In this document: piece after piece, positions 55,206 to 64,000 of the stretch
Position numbering within the stretch: the first letter of the stretch is position 1
How the letters are laid out: each line of letters starts with the position of its first letter
Assembly (NCBI GenBank): GCA_010645155.1
Contig: CM021316.1
Location: 21,935 to 85,934 of the forward strand
DNA from: Tigriopus japonicus
Taxonomy: Eukaryota > Arthropoda > Copepoda > Harpacticoida > Harpacticidae
DNA: 64,000 nt
Direction of reading: 5' to 3'
Program-made: the position numbers and the translations under genes
The notes under the pieces: generated by a model
Seen by the model: the letters and a program-made list of their open reading frames with translations, nothing else
What the model was told of the DNA's origin: nothing
Databases searched by the model: none

Positions 55206-57439
55206 TGGTTTCGACAGGGTGACCAGAACCTACGACTTACGTTACCAGACACGTTAGTATTACGTAAAATGCGCACTCTCGTTTTTAGATTTGGAGATCC
55301 CAAACTTCCCCCATTCTCTTGTAATTCAGAATGCCCGAATTCCCTCGTGTCGGATCGTCTTTTGCTCAATTGGAAATGAAATGACAATGCTTGTCTATGT
55401 TTGTGCCATATTTCCGTCCTCTTATACACTCCTTTTCACGGGAACTCGATTTTCAAGTGTCTTTCTTCAAGGAAAGACCAGCTCTTCAGTGGTTGTTTCC
55501 ATTGGCCTTCGTTGTAAATTGGGTTTGAGAGAACTGACACAATATATTTTAGATTCCATTCCCTCATACTGTATTGGTGCACTTTTATTTGGTTTTGTTT
55601 TGGGCTCGTGGCCGTTTCGTCTCTAACCAATACATCTCATTCTATGGTACATTGGAGGATGAAAGGCTTCCAGAGTACACTTCGCATCTATTCTGTGCCA
55701 GCCTCATCCATGCAAGCAAGATTATTGGGGGGACTACTTCTTAGGTAGACTCTTGGCCCTGGAGGATTAAGGATGAGCAAAACGTAGTCGTCAGATGATT
55801 TATCTCGAAACTGTGACGGTATATATCAAATACCAATGCCTGTGTTTCTCTAAGGTTCCAATTCTATTCACACTCAAGGCCGTCCGACCAACCTCTACTC
55901 TTCCTTGGAACAGTGGATAGTTGGTTGGTGGATGGTTGGGACGACCAGTTTGGTGAATGGGACGACACCAAAGGCAAAAATGCACCGTTTTGAGCTCAAA
56001 TGGTATCTTGGCCTTCTGCCCGATCTATCTTCTGATTCTATTTTAGATATTCCGAAAGTTTTTTCATTCAAGGACATGTTTTTTTCGCCCTGAAGCCTAT
56101 TAAACGGACCAACGGTTGTTTGAGTCGGACGTTTTTGGAAATGTAATCCCTCTTAAATATGGGAGAAATATAATATAGACAGAGTTGATGTATTGCTCAG
56201 GAGAGATTTGTTTGTTGAACCTTTCAATGTTCATTATGACTCAAGTTAAGATTATTGATTTCCTGTTTTTGTTTGTTGGTATTGGTGCTACCAGAAAAAT
56301 GTTAGCGTAAGCAGACCAATGGCAAGTTTTTACAAGAAAGAAATGTTCCAGGTGCTCCATGTGTATATGGGGTAATCCAACTTAGTCAAAAAAGATGATC
56401 ACTGGCAAAAACTTTAACCCAATCTATTTCCTATTAAGATTAGAAAGACCTTACTTGCAAGTTTTATAGAACATTGTTTTTGGTTTTTATTGCCTGAAAA
56501 GTAACTTACTTGTTTGCCATGGTTAGGTGTAAGTTCTTTTTCTTTTTCTAGGAATTTGACGTAGAAAAAACTTTTTGCGTTTTTCAGACTTCAAAAAATC
56601 CGGCATAGAAAAGTAACTTATTGTTTTTGGTGAAATAACAAGCCCAAAAAAAATTAACCAAAAAATCAAGCGCAAAATATAGCCCACGGTAAAAATTAGA
56701 CCAAATAAGCTTTGCCTTTTTTTCAGATTAAGAGTAAAGCATCGTTTTGGCTCATTTTATGAAAAATATCTTTTTCGGCCGGTTTAAAGTTAAAGAAAAA
56801 ACATTTTTGTATTTTTCCAACTATTTTCCGCCCTCCTCTTATAACATTACGATATTAAGCTCGTGTATTTAAAAGGCAGAGTTTTTCCATAGATATCTTA
56901 ACAAATGTATGCCGGAGTAATGAACACACTTGTTTAACAGGCCTTACTCGTATATCTTGTTTGTGAGCAGGAAAACATTCAAAGTACAAATGCACAATTG
57001 AATCATCCATGTGGTCAGTAGTTGACTGACCACACCTTATGGTTTGTCCTTGATAAAGGCTGACTTGAAATCAAACAAAAAACTGCGTTTTAGCACTCTA
57101 TCCCTTCTCTGAGTTCAAAACCCTGGAGTTATCAATTTGAATAAAAAGAAGGAGAAAAGACCTCGTTTATCTGGTGATTGTCCGCTCGAATGAATGAAAA
57201 CAAATATCCTTCCAAATGAAAGTCTTCTACTATGATGTTTTAAAGCGAAAATCAGATTCATCCTTCATCTTGGGTATTTTTTTTGTCCAAAAGTATGATT
57301 GATTAACCGATGCACATGAAATTAATAAGACACGGCTCAGTGCCTTGGTTTGACGTAAATGGTTTTGATGAGAGGGTTTGATCGTTTTTTGTAATTATTT
57401 GCGGATCTTTAAAATCGTTCGAAGTGATTACAAAATGGT
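55206..57439. other. Non-coding stretch
   Basis: No supported gene, element or repeat. Frames of 60-110 codons on both strands lack domains and splice context. Confidence 0.4.
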
Positions 57440-57530
57440 GAAGTAATACCGAGGGAAACAAAGTTTCTCTTCAAGAGCGGGATTCGAACCTTCGCCGTCT
57501 GGGGAGGACTTATTTTTTCAGGAAAGTTTG
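57440..57530 (-). mobile_element. SINE relic, second family
   Basis: On the minus strand, CCCCAGACGGCGAAGGTTCG then AATCCCGC contains a B-box. It aligns with the SINE at 21593 (CCCCGGCGTAGACGGCGTAG then GTTCAAATCC). The A-box half is missing. Confidence 0.5.
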
Positions 57531-57803
57531 ATTTTATATAAATGCTTGGAATGTGTTCTTCGGAGATTTTCGAAATGACCCATGATTTTCAAAACGATTT
57601 GACAAATTTCATTTTTTTCCTAGCAAAATAAGGGATAGCGCCATCTTGGCAATTTTGAATACAGTGGGCTTCTTTCAACCTTTGTTGTTTTCTCTATGCC
57701 ATGGGTTTGTAAATCCAATGATTATTGCTAATGAAGGATTACAAATTAGCAACAATTTCTTGCTTTGATTTTGCTTTGGAGGACTTTTAATAACAATGAT
57801 CAT

Positions 57804-57958
57804 TAGGCCGCGGAAAATAGTTTTATTCTACTGCGGAGCAGAAATCCCAGACGTTTCACAGTGTAGGGTCAGCTGATAGTTATCTTCAGCTGACCGTATT
57901 CCTTGAAACGTCTGGGATTTCTGCTCCACAGCAAAACAAAATCATTTTCCGGTGCCTA
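57804..57958. mobile_element. hAT-like MITE with perfect 8-bp duplication, TAGGCC family
   Basis: Flanked by ATGATCAT at 57796-57803 and 57959-57966. Arms of about 70 bp are inverted: TAGGCCGCGGAAAATAG and TAGGCACCGGAAAATGA, sharing GGAGCAGAAATCCCAGACGT. 155 bp, almost a full hairpin. Confidence 0.88.
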
Positions 57959-57966
57959 ATGATCAT

Positions 57967-60594
57967 GTTTTTGCGTGTTTCTGATCTCGTTGGCACAATG
58001 TTGAAGAGCTCCAATGGCAATCCAAATCACTTCTTGAAGGGAGTTCCATTGTGAGTTATAAGTGATTGAGCCTCTTTGAAGAGATGTTTATCATCTTTGC
58101 CCAATGACTAAATTCCTTTTTCAAACTTACAAACAAAATAACTGAAGCCAAAAATGAAAGTTCCAAGCTATTTCAAAATCTTTCGTGCGTTTGAGTTTGA
58201 AACATGTGTCTTTTGATTATCAAGGGCCAATGCTAAAGAATTCTAGTCTTGTGAAGAGCGTCGTTCCTTTAGAATGCGAAGTTAATGGTCTATGACCCAC
58301 TCCAAAAGTCGCATGGATGAATCCGACTCGATTTATGTGGCAATAAAACTGACCCAACCTAGCCTACATTCTACGACTTTGCCATCAGAGGAATAATCAA
58401 GGAACATGATCCAAACTAGAGAACTATAATAGAAGAGTGCGATCATGAGATTGATTGGTCCCACTTGGAATCAGGGTCTCCACAGTTCGACATTTTATTT
58501 ACCAAGTACTCTCAACCAATCATTTTATCTGCAAGATTTGAACATGTACTAGAAATGTTCAAAGATTGGTTTGGGTGGAATTTTTTATTATCGCTACAAG
58601 GAATGGGATTCCCCTTAATGTTTGATATTATGTATAAAATCAACATTTATCCGAACTTATTTTACGTTTTCTCTTAAGCATTGCTCTTTTCTATGCCTTT
58701 CCTTTTCCTTTCAATTCCTGAGTGGGATAACTTAATCTCATGCGCTTACCCTTATATTTACAGTGCTCTAGTCCAAAGTATTCACAAATGCAACGACCAC
58801 AGATTGCCAGTTGCTTATGTAAAAAGTTACATCTCTCCCTTGTAAGTGGACGCGAGACTCGCTCTTTATTTAGATTCAGGATGTGTCGCAAACTTTGATG
58901 GAGAACTCAAAACTTGGTTCTACAGCCTAACATGGAACTGTTGTTGAATTTACAACCCACTCTGACCCTGAGACTCACCTACAAAATGGTCTCATTTAAT
59001 CCTTTTAAGTCTCCCTCTGTCGGAGATAGAAGTCTACTCGACCATGCGAAATGTGCTTTCATGTATTTAAGCCTTTACTGTTTTCTGCGAATCAAACAAT
59101 ATTTGTTAGTTCTACGAGCGTTCGTATAATCAATCTGCTCTTCGTTAAGTTACGAGTAGGGCTCACACTTGATAAAAATGTCGAGTTTGGGAAACTTTAA
59201 GCATTTCGCAAAAAAAGAGAAAGTGGTTTTGTATTGGTTTCCCCTTTTTGATTAAATAGTTCCATCATTAGGGCCCGGAATTTTTGTCTTGTAGAGTAGA
59301 AATTCCGAAGCAGGCCTAGGTTATGTTTCTCGGCTGACCCTTTTCTTTAAAGTTTTTGCACTTTTCTATACAGCACCAAAAACATTCCACGCACTATATT
59401 TCATCAATGGAGGCTCAAATATGCTGGACGAATATATTCTTTTCTTAATTCAGTTCATATTGTTCGGGGTAAACATATTTTTGATGCAGATTTTCAATGC
59501 CCTTTTGATTCAAAATTTATGAAAACCATGCAGTTTTGTCTTAATAAGTTAGTTCAGTGAAAACTTGATGAGAGAGAGGCTGCTACGAAGGTCACGAAAG
59601 TAAAAACCGGATTGGTCAATTTAAAGACGGTAACGGCCTTAATACCCAAAAAAGCCTATTTTATCCCATTTTGAAAATCTTTTAATTTCAATGCGCTTTT
59701 AACCGTTTTTTCACATTGTTTATTGACGTGGGAGAAGTCACCTTGTGAAATGAAGTTTATGTGCCCCTCCAATGATTTTTGAGCTCCAAATTAGAGTGAT
59801 GTGTAGGGCCCGGAAAATAATTTTTGTTGTGAATCAGAACGCCCAAATGTTTCTCAATTTGACGCTCATAATTGACACTGAATTGTTCATAATTTGAAGG
59901 TTCTCTTGTCTCCAGATTTTTGATTAGGGCAAACACTCTCTCAAGTCCATGATGGATGCAAGGTGTGCTTGAACTGTTTGTACCAGTCAAGGATCAGTTC
60001 CTTGTGGTCCCCTTTTCAGTTTCTTTTACTAATTTACTTCCCAAGACCTTTTTCCCTATCGTGATTCTATCCCTATATCTCAAAATTGCCTAGGCCAACA
60101 TTGAAGTCGCTTACTTTCATTTGGTATTGTGAAAAGTGGTGAACGATAACTAAAAACTCAACTTTTAAAATTGGTCTCTGAAATATGAAAAAAAAAATCT
60201 CCCAATCTCAAAATTCTGATACTAACACGCTTTTTTTTTGTATGAAAAAGGTAGGTCCGGTTCTTGCTTGCGTGACTCCCGTATTAGCTTTTGCTCATGA
60301 GCAAAACTTTTCCGAGCTTTATTAGCGAGTCACGGTCACAACAAAAATCTCTTAAAAGCCTCCTGGTACCACGAATGACAATCTGTCTTTGTTAATTGAT
60401 AAAGCCGTATTATTGTAGAATTTCTTTTGATCTACTCCACATCTCATTTCGAATCCTATAAGCTGCGAATTGAATAAAAACACAAAAAAACTTCTTCCTT
60501 TGGCCATTTGTGAGTAGTTCTATTCGTTTGCATTCCCAATATGGTCCAATTGGTGGCCACTTCGACTACTGGTCAAGATAATTTGATTTTCCAG
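57967..60594. other. Non-coding stretch with small relics
   Basis: TAGGGCCCGGAA ends of the hAT-like MITE family occur at about 59270 and 59806, without visible partners. CTACAAGGAATGGGATTCCC at about 58597 recurs at 16333. No gene supported. Confidence 0.4.
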
Positions 60595-60773
60595 ATCTGC
60601 CGGCCATTTCGATGATGTGGACCATCTCCTCCAGGTTATGTCTCTGATCGAGTATTCACCCGAAGGCGTTCCACTGGATAATCATGCCCTCAAGTTGTTT
60701 CTGGACACGGCTCTTTCTCCTGCTAGGCACGGAGTGCTCAATCTGATTAACAAGTTCCATCGAATCTTTGCCG
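60595..60773 (+). CDS. Probable internal exon, unknown gene
   Basis: A 59-codon open segment lies between an acceptor (TTGATTTTCCAG) and a strong donor (GCCG/GTAAGG). It enters in phase 2 and leaves in phase 1. The peptide is helical (DDVDHLLQVMSLIEYSP, ALKLFLDTAL, VLNLINKFHRIFAG) with normal coding composition. No partner exon with the right phase was identified on either side. The family is not recognised. Confidence 0.4.
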
Positions 60774-61411
60774 GTAAGGACCACCGACCATTGGAGCGTT
60801 CAAAAACCACATTATCAAGTGGGATGGAGTTGGAACTGAAACTGAAAGAAAATGTGTGGAAACAGATGTTTGGGTATTTTGAAGACCTTATGTGTACAAA
60901 TTCAACTGGCTCGAGCATGCCAAAGTTAGTATTAATGGCTACTCTCAAGCGTGGTCTTTGTACATCAGTTACAGTATGACACCGTAATCTTTGCCTATTT
61001 AAAATAATCACGAAATCCCATCTTTTGCCTCACAAATAACAAACAAAGAAGGTTTACTAAATGCGATATGTTTCTCAGTTGTTTTAAGCTACTTTTACGT
61101 TTTACACATTTTGTCAAGCTAGAGGAAAATTTCAAAATGATTAAGTTCCTTTACGCTGTTTTTTTTTTATATTACAGTTGATATGTGCAAAAAACAATCT
61201 ACAGTTGCCCCTTTAGGAGGTTGTTTTTTGTGGATCTCAATTTTGATGATAGTTCAATTACAGTAAGAGGGCAAATCAACATTTTTTTTTTGAATTTGTG
61301 GTGAACAATCCAAGGGTGGATTTTCAGTTGTCTGGATGCAGCGTGAGCCAATCAGTTAAAACTTCATGTAAACTACAAGACAATGGGATATGTACAAAGG
61401 TTGCTCAAGTG

Positions 61412-61605
61412 AGCATTTGAATCATACCGCTAGCAGGAAACCAGGGCCTTTGGCTGTGCTGAGTGGCTCGGCCTATTTGGGCAAATCCAACTCATTTCTA
61501 TTTTGAGATCTATTCAAAGAGTCTATTAGGTTCGTGGAAACAATCAATAATACACGCAAGGATACCTTTGCTGGAATTGGGCCAATAAAATGCAGAATTC
61601 ATTTT
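61412..61605. repeat. Dispersed repeat, copy 2
   Basis: Diverged copy of 18186-18385 in the same orientation, with no open frame. Confidence 0.6.
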
Positions 61606-61849
61606 CAGGGTGATTGAATAACAACAGCTAAGCAAGCCTTGTACTATTGAAAAAATCCTCAACAGTGATCCAAAAAATAAATCAAAGATGCAGATTTGTC
61701 CAACAACCTATAGCAGTTAGAAATGCATATTTAAAAAAACACACTTGGAGTACTCCTCTATTCCACAAAGTTACGCTATATCGTAACTTCGTCTGAGTTG
61801 AGACTTTTCAAAACTCGCCGACCTCAGTAGTTACTACTGATGTGTTTTG

Positions 61850-61995
61850 AATTCGATTTTTGTCAAGGTATTGCAATATTGGTCCTTGCTTAGGTTTTTG
61901 GGTTTGAAAGCTAACCACAAGCTAGATGTTTTGAGAGGTAAGAGACATAAACCCTGAATTAAAAATGGCAGCACTGCTAATCTCCTACCTCGGAG
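61850..61995. repeat. Dispersed repeat with copy at 41795-41945
   Basis: Diverged copy, same orientation; ends with AATGGCAGCACTGCTAA. Confidence 0.5.
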
Positions 61996-62461
61996 ATAGC
62001 TTTCCTCTGAGATAGTACGTTCAAAAAACTGACCTCTGGTTTGTTTGTCTTTTCTTAAAGCTTCATGTTAAAGCCACTGTCGCTAGTGTTCTGACGACGC
62101 TTCTTTCCCATGAGCTTCTGTACATCCGACCAGTATTTTGGCACTCATTCATGTGTCGAAAATCGAAACTTTGTACTATAACTAGGTAGATATCTTTTAT
62201 CTTTCCAAAAGAAACGATTTGTTCTCAAGTGTCATCAAAAAGGAAATTGAAGAGGAAATTAAGTTTGATGTATTTAAGCTGGACATTCAACGTCATTCGC
62301 AAAGATGCTTATCATTGACCTTTTACAAGGATAAATCAACCTAGGATCACTTTCAGGTTGCTGTTCGGGTCCCATCAGCAAAATGGAATTCCGGTGGAAC
62401 AATATTTCGGTTGCGGGAAGATTCCCATTTTTTACACTGATTAGCCCCCAACTGTATATTG

Positions 62462-62672
62462 CAGGGGTCGGCAACATGTGGGCCCAAGGGTGGTTTTGGG
62501 TGGGCCCAGGAGCTTTTAAGGAAGTCCAAAATAGTCGGCCCGAGAGCCATTCATATAAATACCCAGAGTACTTTGATCACTGAATTACGGGCCCACAAAC
62601 CATCCAGCATCTGTTTGGTGGGCCCAATACAATTTTGGTTGGCCTTGACTCGAAAAAGGTTGCCGACTCTTG
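62462..62672. mobile_element. hAT MITE with perfect 8-bp duplication, copy B
   Basis: Left end CAGGGGTCGGCAAC, right complement CAAGAGTCGGCAACC. Flanked by GTATATTG at 62454-62461 and 62673-62680. Interior GGGCCCA-rich, like copy A at 36244-36492. Confidence 0.9.
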
Positions 62673-63299
62673 GTATATTGTTTTCTGATGTGAACAGTTT
62701 CAAAACGGAGTGTTTTTGGCATCCAAACTCTCTTATTCCATTTTTGACCTTTGCCCTCTGAAAAGTGCTTCTTGCGGTACTAGTAAGAACTCAAGCGATC
62801 ACTCGCTTGTCTTTAAAGAGCTTATTATTTTGTTTATTGTTTATTGAATAATCCACTCAAGTATCACAAGGATGATAAAGAGTATAGGAGGTGAAAAATA
62901 ATGGTATAAAAGAGGGGGAAGGAGAAAGGAGCTACATGAACAGGCCCGGTTCAATATCACGCAATGGTGAAGATAAACTGAAATGAACTATAATAAACTT
63001 TGCACATCAAGGGAAAGCAAGATGTTTTTAAATGAACTAATTGTTCCACAGTTTCTGATTGAAAGGGATAATTTGTTCCAAATTCTTGGCATCCTCACAA
63101 AAAAGGAGTGACATCGAATACGGTTTTTGGCAAAGGGCTCGCCTCGATTCGCGACTCGATGTTTTACGGGTAGTGGGACCGCAAGGTTTTTCTTTTATAC
63201 CGAAATCAAATAAGGACCCATAAGGTTGCAACTGTGCTAGACCAATGCACAATTTAAAGGTCAGTATGAGGTCTTTTTATAGTCGCCTCGTTTGTAACG

Positions 63300-63455
63300 T
63301 CTGGAGATCCAGCTTCATTAAGCTATCCATTATATAATATATCATAATATGAAAGATGATAATACGATATATCATAATTGTCTTTGTAGAGAATATTAAG
63401 TGTTAACATTTATAATCTTAATACTACTAATTGCGACTCACGGTCATGGTAGGTA
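63300..63455 (-). mobile_element. LINE 3'-end relic
   Basis: On the minus strand, ACCATGACCGTGAGTCGCAA then TTAGTAGTATT matches the 3' end of the LINE at 53341-55205 (ACCATGAGTCGCAATAAAAC). Upstream part diverged. Confidence 0.5.
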
Positions 63456-63501
63456 AATGTTGATCATGGTGTTAAAAAATAAATACCAATGTTTAGCCAT
63501 A

Positions 63502-63869
63502 CAGGGTCGGCGGTCCAAGTGTAGATTTTGGCGTTTTTAGTACATAACCCGTGTCCGTTTTAGGTCTGATTGAGGCTCATAGACTCCCTTTTTTTGCCCA
63601 TCCATAAAAGTGAGACATTTTTGGATAGCAAAGAGCCTATTCCACCCCAGAATTCTGCCCTCCTTCCCTTGAGACACAAATGTAAGGCACTGTGACAACT
63701 GTCCCAATCATTTCATCGACGTCATGATCTCATCTATGCCCCAGGGCTTCAACAAAGATATGTACACTAAGTATAAAATGACTCCTATTCCTTAATACTC
63801 TAGGATTGTTAAACTGTAAATTTGAAAAAAAATCAATCGAAAACCTCAATACTTGGGCCGCCGACCCTG
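63502..63869. mobile_element. mariner-type MITE with TA duplication
   Basis: TA at 63500-63501 and 63870-63871. Ends CAGGGTCGGCGGTCCAAGT and, in complement, CAGGGTCGGCGGCCCAAGT. 368 bp, no transposase. Confidence 0.85.
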
Positions 63870-64000
63870 TATACAAGTCAAAGTGGTAAAACCGGTAAAA
63901 CGTACACGTAAAAACAGCCAAAAAATTTGATATCGCAAATAAGATGACAAGGATTGTTAGTGCACATGAAAGAAAAAAGGAGATGAGCAAGAAGTACAAA

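Overview
This window is eukaryotic nuclear DNA from an invertebrate. I think an arthropod, possibly a small crustacean such as a copepod, but that is inference. The evidence is GT-AG introns (several of about 70-90 bp), AATAAA signals, a BEL/Pao LTR retrotransposon, mariner-like, hAT-like and Mutator-like DNA elements, CR1/jockey-like LINEs and tRNA-derived SINEs. It is AT-rich and repeat-dense. One assembly gap of 175 N lies at 40883-41057.

Layout. 1-540: last exon of a PHD-finger gene (+). 644-4065: two inverted-repeat elements that meet at the palindrome CCTAGG; the second carries satellite arrays at both ends. 4066-8985: a decayed BEL/Pao element (-), cut off by the satellite element. 9.2-19 kb: LINE pieces, MITEs, palindromes and a SINE, with no secure host gene. 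19.7-23.5 kb (-): five exons that read in one frame through two pleiotrophin/midkine-type modules, a basic linker and a complete cyclophilin domain. 26.4-36.9 kb (-): a 16-exon gene model with a signal peptide, one midkine-type module and a long, largely coiled-coil region (1,037 residues as modelled). 37-48.5 kb: a transposon graveyard with nested insertions. 48.6-48.9 kb: a 27-bp minisatellite. 50.66-52.1 kb (+): a four-exon gene for a small secreted cysteine-rich protein. 53.3-55.2 kb (+): an intact but 5'-truncated LINE reverse transcriptase. 55-64 kb: mostly non-coding, with four small DNA elements or relics and one probable exon at 60.6 kb.

How the host genes relate. The two large minus-strand genes are neighbours, and both contain four-cysteine midkine-type modules on exons bounded by phase-1 introns. 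They are either two related secreted growth-factor-like genes in tandem or one complex locus whose first exons can splice to either 3' half. The apparent midkine-cyclophilin fusion is the strongest candidate for something undescribed. The coiled-coil midkine protein is the second. All exon joins were inferred by hand from splice consensus, phase and open frame; no transcript data were available.

Many transposon boundaries are supported by matching target-site duplications: 8 bp at four hAT-like copies, 7 bp at both copies of an unclassified 2-kb element, and 11 bp at a Mutator-like element. One copy of the 2-kb element sits inside a mariner transposase and accounts for the N gap.
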